This document shows, one piece after another, positions 13,465-20,742 of a stretch of 35,982 nucleotides of DNA. The stretch comes from a bacterium (lineage in GTDB: Bacteria > Patescibacteriota > Minisyncoccia > Phycocordibacterales > UBA9973): assembly GCA_021813175.1 (NCBI GenBank), contig JAKALJ010000002.1, positions 1 to 35,982 of the forward strand, written 5' to 3'. A program made the position numbers and the translations under genes. The first letter of the stretch is position 1. Every line of letters starts with the position of its first letter. Below the pieces are notes generated by a model. It ran no database searches and had not been told where the DNA came from. It saw only the letters and a list, made by a program, of their open reading frames with translations.

Positions 13465-13508
13465 GCCTGCGAGATACCCCGGGAAAGAATATTCCCGACC
13501 TGCTCCCT
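13465..13508. repeat. REP-like 44-bp unit, copy at the map 3' end
   Basis: GCCTGCGAGATACCCCGGGA and the following 24 bases match the unit at 24728-24771 at all but about three positions. The hairpin CGGGAA-AGAATA-TTCCCG forms its centre. It begins 4 nt beyond the map stop, on the downstream side. A third, more diverged unit is at 10534-10578. Confidence 0.8.
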
Positions 13509-13511
13509 GTA

Positions 13512-14279
13512 TTATATTTTGGTAAGTATTTCCGGCTCGCCGGGAGTGATCAGAATTGTGTGTTCAAAATGGGCGCTGGGCTTTCCGTCCGCGGTACGGA
13601 AAGTCCATTCGTCGTCGTCAAAGATCACACTCTTCCCGCCCATATTTAGCATCGGCTCTATGGCAATGGTCATGCCGGGCTCTAACAATTCACCCGCGCC
13701 TTTTCGGCCGAAATTCGGCACATACGGATCTTCGTGCAATTTCCGTCCCACCCCATGGCCGGACAAAACATCCACGATCCCGTATTTATAAGGCCGGATA
13801 AAAGTTTCTATGGCATATCCTATATCTCCCACTCTCTTCCCGGCCGCGGCGGCGCGAATGCCTATGTACAGCGCCTCTTCCGTGACTCGCAGAAGCTTTT
13901 CCTTGGCCGGACTGATTATCCCGACCGGCACGGTCACGGCCATGTCCGTGAAAAGTCCGCGATGCTCTATGCCGAAATCCAAGGACACAATGTCCCCTTC
14001 CTTTAGTATCTTCTCCGTCTTGGGGATGCCGTGCACCACCTCGTCGTTCACTGATACGCACAGACTGGCCGGATACGGTCTGCCCGCTCCTTCGGCGCGA
14101 TAATCCAAAAAAGCCGGCTTATCGCCTATTTCCTTTACTAGCTTGAAAGCATAATCGTCCAGTTCCTTGGTGGAAATTCCGGGTCGCACTTTTATTTTCA
14201 CTTTATGAAGCACTTCCGCCAGACGCCGGCCTCCTTCCCGCATTATCTCTATCTCTTTGGGTGTCTTGATAATTATCAT
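13512..14279 (-). CDS. map: methionine aminopeptidase, type I
   Basis: 255 aa from ATG 14279. A TTG at 14294 would add five residues but has no support. Metal and substrate motifs are in place: VSVNDEVVHGIP, DIVSLDFGIEHRGLFTDMAVTVPVG (two metal-binding Asp), GHGVGRKLHEDPYVPNF (metal His), MTIAIEPML (Glu) and FEHTILIT (Glu). It removes initiator methionine from nascent proteins. In many bacteria map follows secY-adk; here pyrH stands between adk and map. It is followed by a REP-like unit and preceded by a palindrome-rich gap (14280-14349) with two related copies of AACCTGCCAG-TTGAC. Confidence 0.95.
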   Translation of the reverse strand: MIIIKTPKEIEIMREGGRRLAEVLHKVKIKVRPGISTKELDDYAFKLVKEIGDKPAFLDYRAEGAGRPYPASLCVSVNDEVVHGIPKTEKILKEGDIVSLDFGIEHRGLFTDMAVTVPVGIISPAKEKLLRVTEEALYIGIRAAAAGKRVGDIGYAIETFIRPYKYGIVDVLSGHGVGRKLHEDPYVPNFGRKGAGELLEPGMTIAIEPMLNMGGKSVIFDDDEWTFRTADGKPSAHFEHTILITPGEPEILTKI

Positions 14280-14330
14280 AAATTGTGGGAACAACCTGCC
14301 AGATTGACCAACCAGCCAACCTATGAGAAC

Positions 14331-14368
14331 AACCTGCCAGGTTGACTAGCTAGTCAACCTGGCAGGTT
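14331..14368 (-). terminator. 38-bp perfect palindrome overlapping the pyrH stop
   Basis: AACCTGCCAGGTTGACTAG at 14331-14349 is the exact reverse complement of 14350-14368. The last six codons and the TAG of pyrH lie in the right half. A partial copy of the left arm occurs at 14293-14308. There is no T-run, so termination is uncertain. Confidence 0.55.
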
Positions 14369-15039
14369 ATAATTGTACCTTTAAATTTTTTCCCGGCAAG
14401 ATACTGGATAAAATTTTGAAGCGGCTTGCCGTTCATAATGGCCACTTCGATACCGGCCGCTTCCGCTTCCCGGGCCGCGGTGGGATCAAAAGGCGTGGAG
14501 AGGCCCGCTTCCCACCTCTCCGGAATCAGCTTTCGGTACTCAGTCCAGGAAATTTCTTCAATTTTTTTGGCCTTCGGATTTTTCTTCGGGTCTGAATCGT
14601 AGACATAGTCAATATTGGAAAGATTCACCATTCGTTTCGCGCCGAAAGTTCTCGCGGCCAGGACCGCGTCCCAATCGGTGCTGTGTCCGGGTTCATAAGC
14701 GGCTCCGATAATTATCGGTTTGTCCGTGGCTGGTTTTTCGGCTAGGTTTGGCACCACTTTTTCATAAACCGAATTTCCGAAAATAACCCGCAATAATTCC
14801 GCGTTCAATTTAAGCGAGGCGATGCCTATCCAATCCTTGTCTTCTTCCGTAGGCCGGGAAATTTCGGCGGCCGCTTCCTGGTATTGACGGCAAAACTTGC
14901 CTCCGCCCGCCGTAATCACAAATTTTTTTCCTTTCCGGGTTTCAGAAAGAATAAGTTTCCGGAAATCTTTCAGAAATTCTTTGTCTATGCCGTCGGGCAC
15001 AATCAGGGAACCGCCGAGAGATAGGATAATTGTTTCCAT
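14350..15039 (-). CDS. pyrH: uridylate kinase, archaeal-type
   Basis: 229 aa. An amino acid kinase fold: IILSLGGSLIVPDGIDKEFL at the start, FVITAGGGKFCRQYQ, DWIGIASLKLNAELL, GHSTDWDAVLAARTFGAKRMVNLSNIDYVYDSDP and STPFDPTAAREAEAAGIEVAIMNG. The short N-terminus and the GHSTDWDAVL motif fit the archaeal-type UMP kinase branch rather than the E. coli type. It phosphorylates UMP to UDP. The start is 3 nt beyond the adk stop, so the two kinases are co-translated. The C-terminal residues TCQVD are written by a 38-bp palindrome. Confidence 0.88.
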   Translation of the reverse strand: METIILSLGGSLIVPDGIDKEFLKDFRKLILSETRKGKKFVITAGGGKFCRQYQEAAAEISRPTEEDKDWIGIASLKLNAELLRVIFGNSVYEKVVPNLAEKPATDKPIIIGAAYEPGHSTDWDAVLAARTFGAKRMVNLSNIDYVYDSDPKKNPKAKKIEEISWTEYRKLIPERWEAGLSTPFDPTAAREAEAAGIEVAIMNGKPLQNFIQYLAGKKFKGTIITCQVD

Positions 15040-15042
15040 ACT

Positions 15043-15630
15043 TTAGAATCCGAGCCCTCGGATAATATCCTTATGCACCTCCTCAATGTTTTGTTCTCCG
15101 TTAATTGAGAGAATTTGATAGTTCGGTTTACGTTTAAAATATTCCATAGCCGGCATTACATTCTTCACATATTCGTCAAATCTGCGGGCAAGGCCTTCCT
15201 CGGTATCGTCCGCCCTGCCCCGCAGGAGATTCCGCTTCATTGCTTCTTCTCTGCCGATTTCCAAATAAATTATTTTTATATTTTCTCTTCTGAAAAAGAA
15301 CATCATTTTTTCAAACGCTTCCGCTTGGGCCAGAGTGCGGGGATATCCGTCGGCGATCAGGTGTTTCTCCGGAGAAAGTCTGGGAAGCAGGATGTTGGTA
15401 AAGATGGCGTTACTCAAGAAATCTGGCTGAAGCTCGCCCCGGTTTAAGGAATCTTTGATCAGGGACGCCGCGTAGCTTTTTCCTTCAATCAATTTTCTGT
15501 ATTCCGCGCCGGGATAGGCGTATACTGTTTCCTTTCCGTCTTTGTTATTCAGAAATTCAGCCAGAAGCTTCACCTGGGTCCCCTTGCCCGAACCCATCAT
15601 GCCGAAAAATACGAAAGTTTGGGACTGCAT
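15043..15630 (-). CDS. adk: adenylate kinase
   Basis: 195 aa. P-loop FFGMMGSGKGTQVKLLAEF near the N-terminus; the AMP-binding region follows (YRKLIEGKSYAASLIKDSLNRGELQP), then IADGYPRTLAQAEAFEKM and the arginine-rich NLLRGRADDTEEGLARRFDEY. There is no long zinc LID domain. It interconverts ATP + AMP and 2 ADP. It starts the adk-pyrH-map group. Promoter TTGATT-17-TATTCT ends 8 nt before the ATG. It is divergent from the CMP-kinase-like gene, the promoter regions overlapping in 64 bp. Confidence 0.93.
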   Translation of the reverse strand: MQSQTFVFFGMMGSGKGTQVKLLAEFLNNKDGKETVYAYPGAEYRKLIEGKSYAASLIKDSLNRGELQPDFLSNAIFTNILLPRLSPEKHLIADGYPRTLAQAEAFEKMMFFFRRENIKIIYLEIGREEAMKRNLLRGRADDTEEGLARRFDEYVKNVMPAMEYFKRKPNYQILSINGEQNIEEVHKDIIRGLGF

Positions 15631-15638
15631 ATAGCTTA

Positions 15639-15667
15639 AGAATACAAAATCCGGCTTGAAAAATCAA
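15639..15667 (-). promoter_or_regulatory. promoter of adk
   Basis: Minus strand TTGATT (15662-15667), 17-nt spacer, TATTCT (15639-15644), 8 nt before the ATG at 15630. Confidence 0.55.
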
Positions 15668-15694
15668 ACTCTTTGCTATATCATGGCTCTAATC

Positions 15695-16264
15695 ATGAAA
15701 AAGGAGATTATCACCATAAACGGTTCGCTCGGCAGCGGAAAATCCAGCACGGCCAAAGGCGTAGCCAAGGAACTGGGTTTTAAACATTTCTCTTCCGGGG
15801 ATTTCTTCCGGCAAGTCGGCCTTGAACTCGGCCTGTCCGTAAACGAAACGAACGTCAGGGCGGAAACCGAACCAGCGATTGACAGGATGACGGACGAAAA
15901 ATTGCGGAATTTGCGGAATTCGGAAAAGATTGTGATTGATTCCCGCACCGCCTATCATTGGATACCGGAATCATTCAAAGTGTATCTCGACCTGCCTCCG
16001 GAAATAGCCAAAAATCGGATATTGGCCAGTCTTAAGGAAGACAAATTGAGGCAAGAGAGCGAGCAAGCGCGCAGCCCGGAAGAAGTATATCAAAAGATGA
16101 AAGAACGTTTTGAGAGCGAGCAAAAAAGGTACTGGGAATTATACAAGATAAGAAACACCGACAAGAGCAATTACGACCTTGTAGTGGACACGGAAAAGAA
16201 TAATCTGGAAGAGGTTATAAATATGGTCGTCTCCGCCTACAAAAAGTGGCTGAAGAAAAAATAA
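15695..16264 (+). CDS. cytidylate kinase-like P-loop kinase
   Basis: 189 aa from ATG 15695; TTG 15656 and ATG 15683 are alternatives but overlap the likely promoter (TGCTATATC, 15674-15682). The P-loop is ITINGSLGSGKSSTAKGVAKELGF, followed by HFSSGDFFRQVG, then VIDSRTAYHWIPESFKVYLD and RILASLKEDKL. This order and the short length fit the archaeal-type CMP kinase branch (about 180-190 aa). It phosphorylates CMP or dCMP. It lies alone on the plus strand inside the otherwise minus-strand secY-adk-map order and converges on secY with 10 nt between stops. Confidence 0.78.
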   Translation: MKKEIITINGSLGSGKSSTAKGVAKELGFKHFSSGDFFRQVGLELGLSVNETNVRAETEPAIDRMTDEKLRNLRNSEKIVIDSRTAYHWIPESFKVYLDLPPEIAKNRILASLKEDKLRQESEQARSPEEVYQKMKERFESEQKRYWELYKIRNTDKSNYDLVVDTEKNNLEEVINMVVSAYKKWLKKK

Positions 16265-16274
16265 ACTCTATTTT

Positions 16275-17543
16275 TTAGTACTCCCGCATGGAGATCTGGG
16301 CGTCTATTTTTTTGATCAAATCTATGAGCACCGCCACTACGATGAGGAGGGCGGTGCCGCCGAGGGCCAGAGCGGTGATGCCGGTGAGGGCCCGCATACC
16401 GAGAGGCAGAATGGCGATAAGCCCGAGAAAGATGGCCCCGAGGAAAGTGATCCTGCCAAGCACTTTGGAAATGTAATCCTGGGTGGAAGGGCCCGGGCGG
16501 ATGCCAGGGATAAAGGCGCCGTTTTTCTGCAAATTCTTGGATAGAGTTTCAGGATCAAAGGTAACCGCGGTGTAGAAATAGGTAAAGAGAAATACCAGCA
16601 CGAAATAAATCAGGGCGTATAGAACGGAGGTCTGGGAGAAACCGGCTAAGGACCGGGCAATGGACGCGACGGTCGGATTGGCTGAACCGGCCAAGAAATT
16701 TCCTATCATCTGGGGGAAAAGTAAAATAGAAAGAGCAAAAATAATCGGCATCACTCCGGCTTGATTTACCCGCAAGGGCAGATAAGTGGACCCGCCGCCG
16801 TATATTTTCATGCCCCGCACCTGCTTGGCGTAAGTGACAGGCACCGGACGTTCGGCTTCGGTGGCCACCACCACCCCGGCCGTGATTAGTATGCCCACTA
16901 TCACGAACATGGCGTAAAGAGGAACTTGAGAAGGGTCAAAGGAAAAGGCCAGCTGTCCCACCTCGGAAGGAATACGGGCCACGATACCAGCGAAAATGAG
17001 GAGAGACACTCCGTTGCCGATGCCAAACTCGGACATAAGCTCTCCCATCCAGGTAACCAGCATGGCTCCGGCCACTACCACCACGATGTTTATGAACTGG
17101 TCAAAAGGAGCAAGATTCACCAAAATATTTTGCTTCTCTAAAATAGCCAATAGACTGTAGCCCTGAATAATGGCCAAAGGTATCGTCAGCAATCGGGAAT
17201 ACTGGGTGAATTTCCGGCGGCCCGCCTCGCCTTCTTCTTCATATAAGCGTTTGAGCGAAGGCACCATTATGGTGAGAAGCTGCATGATGATGGAGCTGGT
17301 GATGAAGGGACCCACTCCAAGCATGATGATGGAAAGATTGGAAAGCCCGCCTCCGGCGAAGATGTTCAACACTCCGAAAAATTGGTTGTTGGAAAGAAAA
17401 CGGGAGAGAGCCGAAGCGTCAATGCCGGGAATCGGTATGGCGGCCAAGAGACGGAAGAGAATCAAGGTAAAAAGCACGAAGAGCACCTTTTTTCGCAGGG
17501 CCCGGTCGGTCCAAATTAGTTTTATTTTTTCCCAGAAAGTCAT
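16275..17543 (-). CDS. secY: protein translocase subunit SecY
   Basis: 422 aa, ten membrane helices. Conserved parts include ALLLFRLLAAIPIPGID-like N-terminus (LFRLLAAIPIPGIDASAL), the plug-region glycines GGGLSNLSIIMLGVGPFITSSIIMQL, EGEAGRRKFTQYSR, and the cytosolic loop VTYAKQVRGMKIYGGGSTYLPL, ending in FIPGIRPGPSTQDY. It forms the channel for protein export. The ATG overlaps the rplO stop (ATGA), so it is coupled to the spc operon and is its last gene. infA, rpmJ, rpsM, rpsK, rpoA and rplQ do not follow, so that block must lie elsewhere. Confidence 0.96.
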   Translation of the reverse strand: MTFWEKIKLIWTDRALRKKVLFVLFTLILFRLLAAIPIPGIDASALSRFLSNNQFFGVLNIFAGGGLSNLSIIMLGVGPFITSSIIMQLLTIMVPSLKRLYEEEGEAGRRKFTQYSRLLTIPLAIIQGYSLLAILEKQNILVNLAPFDQFINIVVVVAGAMLVTWMGELMSEFGIGNGVSLLIFAGIVARIPSEVGQLAFSFDPSQVPLYAMFVIVGILITAGVVVATEAERPVPVTYAKQVRGMKIYGGGSTYLPLRVNQAGVMPIIFALSILLFPQMIGNFLAGSANPTVASIARSLAGFSQTSVLYALIYFVLVFLFTYFYTAVTFDPETLSKNLQKNGAFIPGIRPGPSTQDYISKVLGRITFLGAIFLGLIAILPLGMRALTGITALALGGTALLIVVAVLIDLIKKIDAQISMREY

Positions 17544-17860
17544 TTGATTACTTTAAATTTTATCTTTCCGCCTTTGATTCCCAAACGTTTCCGGAGAGTG
17601 GAGAAAGGTTTCCTTCCTCCAGCCGTAGCGGTTTTTTTGTCCTGATTGATAAAAATTTCTTTCCGGCGCGAATGAAATTTATATCCGCGGCGCTTAGGTA
17701 GGCGCTTGATGATATCCCGCATTTCCGGCCGGCGCTTGTTCCCGGCTCGGGCGGTCTGGCCTTTGCCTCCGCGACCGCTCGTCTTGGCGTGTTTTCCTCC
17801 CCGGCCCACTATGCGGTCCCGCTTATTCTTGTGTTCTCTTTTCAGCTGGTGAATTTGCAT
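17540..17860 (-). CDS. rplO: 50S ribosomal protein uL15, short form
   Basis: 106 aa against about 145 in most bacteria. The glycine- and arginine-rich N-terminal tail is intact (RIVGRGGKHAKTSGRGGKGQTARAG), followed by KRLPKRRGYKFHSRR. The usual C-terminal globular part is largely missing: after STLRKRLGIKGGKIKFKVIK the protein ends. Both the reading frame and the stop/start overlap with secY are clean, so this is a natural short form rather than a frameshift. Neighbour rpmD (uL30), normally just upstream, is absent. Confidence 0.93.
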   Translation of the reverse strand: MQIHQLKREHKNKRDRIVGRGGKHAKTSGRGGKGQTARAGNKRRPEMRDIIKRLPKRRGYKFHSRRKEIFINQDKKTATAGGRKPFSTLRKRLGIKGGKIKFKVIK

Positions 17861-17869
17861 ATAAATGGC

Positions 17870-18460
17870 TTAATTATTTTCTTTTTTATTTTTGGAAGAT
17901 TCAGGCTCGGGAGAGAGAAGGGCTTCTTTTTTGACCGGCTTTTTGACGTACTTCCCGGATATTGGAGAAAGAGCCAGCATCACCGCTTTGGCGTTGTTAA
18001 ATTTATTTTTGGTGCTGGAAATCACTTTGCTGGTTATGTCTTTCAGGCCGGCCAAATTGGCGATGTCCCGCACCACCGTTCCGGCAACCAGCCCCCGGCC
18101 GTTGTTTGGCATAATAATTACTTTCGCGCTTCCGAATTTTCCTTTCATCTCATAAGGGATAGACATATTTTTATCCAGTTTTAAGGTTACCATATTTTTT
18201 TTCGCGTTACGCAGGGCTTTGTTTATGGCCAAAGAAGTGTCTCCGGCTTTGCCCAAACCGAGTCCCACCGATCCGCGCCTGTCTCCGGCCGCCAGATACA
18301 CGCTGAAAGAGAACCGGCGGCCGCCGGCCACTACCCGGGTTACCCGGCGAATATCCAGAATTTTTTGATCAAATTCCGGCTTGGGACGCGGGCCGAGCGT
18401 CCGAGGGCGGCCGCCGCCTCTCCCTCCTCTTTCCGCTTTTTTTTCTTCCTTCTGTTCCAT
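17870..18460 (-). CDS. rpsE: 30S ribosomal protein uS5
   Basis: 196 aa. The double-stranded RNA-binding half is KILDIRRVTRVVAGGRRFSFSVYLAAGDRRGSVGLGLGKAGDTSLAINKA, followed by IPYEMKGKFGSAKVIIMPNNGRGLVAGTVVRDIANLAGLKDITSK. About 28 extra basic, glycine-rich residues precede the core and a lysine/serine tail follows it. uS5 lines the mRNA entry channel and affects decoding fidelity. It sits 20 nt after rplR and 9 nt before rplO. Confidence 0.96.
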   Translation of the reverse strand: MEQKEEKKAERGGRGGGRPRTLGPRPKPEFDQKILDIRRVTRVVAGGRRFSFSVYLAAGDRRGSVGLGLGKAGDTSLAINKALRNAKKNMVTLKLDKNMSIPYEMKGKFGSAKVIIMPNNGRGLVAGTVVRDIANLAGLKDITSKVISSTKNKFNNAKAVMLALSPISGKYVKKPVKKEALLSPEPESSKNKKENN

Positions 18461-18480
18461 ATTTTTTGATTTCTTAAAAA

Positions 18481-18822
18481 TTAAAATTGGAGACCGGCGC
18501 TTCGGGCGGCTTCGGCCAAAAGTTTTATTCGACCCGTATATTTGAAGCCATTCCGGTCAAATACCACTTTTTTCACTCCGGCTTTTTGGCAATTCTTCGC
18601 GATTATGGACCCGATCTCTTTGGCCCTTTCCACTTTGGCGCCGGAAGCAAGCTTCAGGTCGCTGGCTGAAGCCAAAGTTCTTCCTTTAGTGTCATCTATC
18701 ACCTGAGCATAAATGAATTTATTGGAGCGGAACACGGACAGGCGCGGACGCTCCGCCGTTCCCTTAATTTTGGAGCGGATTTTCTTTTTCAAACGGATTC
18801 TTTTTTCTTCTTTTTTTTGCAT
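18481..18822 (-). CDS. rplR: 50S ribosomal protein uL18
   Basis: 113 aa. Contains RIRLKKKIRSKIKGTAERPRLSVFRSNKFIYAQVIDDTKGRTLASAS, and VVFDRNGFKYTGRIKLLAEAARSAGL at the C-terminus, both typical. uL18 binds 5S rRNA in the central protuberance. Spacing of 8 nt to rplF upstream and 20 nt to rpsE downstream fits the spc order. Confidence 0.96.
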   Translation of the reverse strand: MQKKEEKRIRLKKKIRSKIKGTAERPRLSVFRSNKFIYAQVIDDTKGRTLASASDLKLASGAKVERAKEIGSIIAKNCQKAGVKKVVFDRNGFKYTGRIKLLAEAARSAGLQF

Positions 18823-18830
18823 AAATTTGA

Positions 18831-19364
18831 TTAGGCGGTCTTCTTGCCCTGCTTTCTCCTGACAATCTCTCCTTCATAGCGAAAACCCTTTCCCTTATAC
18901 GGCTCGGCTTTCTTCAAGGCGCGGATGGCCGCCGCAAAACTTCCCACTGATTCTTTGTCTATGCCGGCAATGGTAATAATATTTTTTTCCGCGGTAGCAG
19001 TGATCCCTTCCGGAATAGACATCTTTACCGGATGGGAAAATCCAAGAGCAAATTTCATTTCTTTGCCGGTCGCTTCGGATTTAAAGCCTACGCCTTCCAA
19101 AATCAATTTTTTTTGATAGGGTTCCCGCACTCCCTTGATCATATTTTTGATATGAGCGGCATAGGTGCCCCACAGAGATTTTGAAAATTTGTCGTTTCGC
19201 TTGGCTTTCAAAGATACCGATTTTTCTCCCGCGGTGATAGCGATATCATCGCGAAAATTTCTTTTCAATGAACCTTTGGGACCGGTTACCTCCAAAAGGG
19301 TTCCGTTTATGGAAATTTTCACTCCGGGTGGCACTGGTATTTCTTTTTTTCCGATTCTGGACAT
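18831..19364 (-). CDS. rplF: 50S ribosomal protein uL6
   Basis: 177 aa, normal length, with the two repeated RNA-binding domains. The N-terminus MSRIGKKEIPVPPGVKISI and the C-terminal signature EPYKGKGFRYEGEIVRRKQGKKTA are diagnostic. It binds near the sarcin-ricin loop and the factor-binding site. Between rpsH and rplR in the conserved spc order. No clear Shine-Dalgarno (only AAGAG upstream). Confidence 0.97.
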   Translation of the reverse strand: MSRIGKKEIPVPPGVKISINGTLLEVTGPKGSLKRNFRDDIAITAGEKSVSLKAKRNDKFSKSLWGTYAAHIKNMIKGVREPYQKKLILEGVGFKSEATGKEMKFALGFSHPVKMSIPEGITATAEKNIITIAGIDKESVGSFAAAIRALKKAEPYKGKGFRYEGEIVRRKQGKKTA

Positions 19365-19381
19365 AGCTTTTTAATCTCTTC

Positions 19382-19768
19382 TTACCATATTTTGAAAAGG
19401 GCTTCTCCGCCGACCTGCTCCTTCTGAGCGCTTTTTCCGTCCAAAATTCCTTTTGGGGTGGAAAGCACCAAGAGACCCTCCCCGCCGCGCACCCGGTGCA
19501 ATTTTTTTACTCCGAAATACACTCGCCTGGATTGCTTGGAAACCCGTTCCACTTGGGTGATCTTGGGCTTTTTGTTTTCATACAAGAGTTCTATTTCAAG
19601 CATGGGCTGGTTTTTCTTCGATTTTTTGGAAATTTCTCCAGCGTAGCCCGCTTTTCTCAGGCACTCGGCGATGGCATGTTTCAAGGCAGAATACGGCACC
19701 GTCACGGATTCCTTGCCCGCGGCGCTCGCGTTCTTCATCATTATAATCATGTTTGCTATCGGATCCAT
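19382..19768 (-). CDS. rpsH: 30S ribosomal protein uS8
   Basis: 128 aa. MDPIANMIIMMKNASAAGKESVTVPYSALKHAIAECL and the C-terminal VRGGEGLLVLSTPKGILDGKSA are characteristic. uS8 binds the central domain of 16S rRNA and, in enterobacteria, represses the spc operon by binding its own mRNA near rplE. Here the 160-nt rpsN leader or the pilin insertion would interrupt such a site. It starts 46 nt after rpsN. Confidence 0.96.
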   Translation of the reverse strand: MDPIANMIIMMKNASAAGKESVTVPYSALKHAIAECLRKAGYAGEISKKSKKNQPMLEIELLYENKKPKITQVERVSKQSRRVYFGVKKLHRVRGGEGLLVLSTPKGILDGKSAQKEQVGGEALFKIW

Positions 19769-19814
19769 AAATAAAATTAATTTTGAGGGACTATTTCAAG
19801 GTTTTCATTTTTCT

Positions 19815-20000
19815 CTACCATGACGATTTTCTCACTCCGGGTAATTTTCCTTCGTTGGCATACTCCCGAAAGCAAATTCGGCACAGGCCGAAATCCCGCA
19901 TGTATCCATTGCCCCGACCACAGCGAAAACACCGATTCTTGGCTCGGGTGGAAAATTTCGGTTTGCGTAAAGCTCTTACTTTTACGGAAGTTTTTGCCAT
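19815..20000 (-). CDS. rpsN: 30S ribosomal protein uS14, zinc-binding type
   Basis: 61 aa, the short zinc form. Cys24-x-x-Cys27 (CFRC) and Cys40-x-x-Cys43 (CRIC) form the zinc ribbon; the C-terminus LPGVRKSSW is typical. It sits in the 30S head. It is the first gene after the pilin insertion and has a separate promoter (20176-20204), giving a leader of about 170 nt in which GGAGA(A) and TTCTCC segments and a GGCGAA/CCGCC stretch can pair. An AGGAGGAAT motif lies about 55 nt before the ATG, too far to serve it. Confidence 0.96.
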   Translation of the reverse strand: MAKTSVKVRALRKPKFSTRAKNRCFRCGRGNGYMRDFGLCRICFREYANEGKLPGVRKSSW

Positions 20001-20175
20001 CTTGTTTTTACTAACAACAAAAGAGGGGCCCGCCAGCCGGCGAACTGTCCCGCAATATCGCGCTTTATTCCTCCAATCCTTTGCGGTCTTTGTCGGGAAA
20101 TTTCACCAAAAGATTCAGTGAACCAAAGAATTAAAGGAGAAAAGCGGATTACCGGAACATTCTCCCTTAAATTAC
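20001..20175 (-). promoter_or_regulatory. long untranslated leader of rpsN
   Basis: About 170 nt between the predicted start site and the rpsN ATG, in a window where leaders are otherwise 0-40 nt. It contains GGGAGAA (20161-20167 on minus) that can pair with TTCTCC about 20 nt later, a purine-rich GGATTGGAGGAATAAAG, and a partial CGCCGGCTGGCGGG palindrome. No conserved protein is encoded. It may be an autoregulatory site for a spc-operon protein. Confidence 0.45.
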
Positions 20176-20204
20176 ATACTATCAGACAACCTAAGGCAAG
20201 TCAA
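20176..20204 (-). promoter_or_regulatory. internal promoter restarting the spc operon at rpsN
   Basis: Minus strand TTGACT (20199-20204), 17-nt spacer ending TGA, TAGTAT (20176-20181). The -35 hexamer overlaps the TGA stop of the pilin gene. Confidence 0.7.
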
Positions 20205-20722
20205 TTAGCAAAACTTCCAGTCACCCAGCTGAATTCACTTTGCCAATTGCGACTGGGGCAGCTCCATCCCGGACTGGTGGGGTACGGATTTGAACCGTAT
20301 CCATCTGTAGTTCTTATGCCAATCACAAAATATCCTCCTCGGCTTGTATCGCAACCATAGTTTCCGGCGGAATAGAAATAGTAAGCAAAATTTCCACAGG
20401 CACCTTCAAGAGATGCTGTAGGGTCTTTCAGGCCGCTTGGCAGATACTTCCCGGCAGTAAGAGCAACAACAAAATTTCCGGCAGTGTCCGCGCCGCTCGA
20501 TTCCCACCCGCCGCAAGGTCCAAAATTCGGAGTCGGATATGTACCATAATCGCTCATATACAATGCCAGAGCATTTTGAAGAGAATGCATCTCGGACAAA
20601 CGTTCCGCGTCTCTGGCCTTTCCTCTGGCTGTGTTAAGACTGGCCAGTACCACCGAAGCTAATATTCCTATAATTGCTATGACTACAAGCAGTTCTATTA
20701 AAGTGAATCCTCGATTGTTCAT
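20201..20722 (-). CDS. type IV pilin-like protein (prepilin)
   Basis: 173 aa from ATG 20722. A five-residue leader MNNRG is followed by FTLIELLVVIAIIGILASVV, the class III signal cleaved by prepilin peptidase after Gly5, with Glu at mature position 5. The helix continues through RGKARDAERLSEMHSLQNALALYMSDYGTYP, as in type II secretion/pilin major pilins. The globular part carries four cysteines (GPCGG, EGACGN, YGCDTS, WSCPS), probably two disulfides; a VKOR gene is present at 878. It is preceded 20 nt upstream by the 126-aa membrane protein gene. It interrupts the rplE-rpsN junction of the ribosomal operon. Confidence 0.9.
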   Translation of the reverse strand: MNNRGFTLIELLVVIAIIGILASVVLASLNTARGKARDAERLSEMHSLQNALALYMSDYGTYPTPNFGPCGGWESSGADTAGNFVVALTAGKYLPSGLKDPTASLEGACGNFAYYFYSAGNYGCDTSRGGYFVIGIRTTDGYGSNPYPTSPGWSCPSRNWQSEFSWVTGSFAN

Positions 20723-20742
20723 ACACTTTTGTGTGTATTCTC

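Noticed and set aside
14280..14294. Five-residue longer map start at TTG 14294
   Set aside because: The ATG at 14279 begins the conserved MIIIKTPKEIE start; no promoter or ribosome-binding motif favours TTG.
20278..20310. tRNA T-arm-like stretch (GGTTCAAATCC followed by CCCCACCA on minus) inside the pilin gene
   Set aside because: No matching acceptor 5' strand (GGTGGGG) or D and anticodon arms upstream; the bases are explained by pilin codons.
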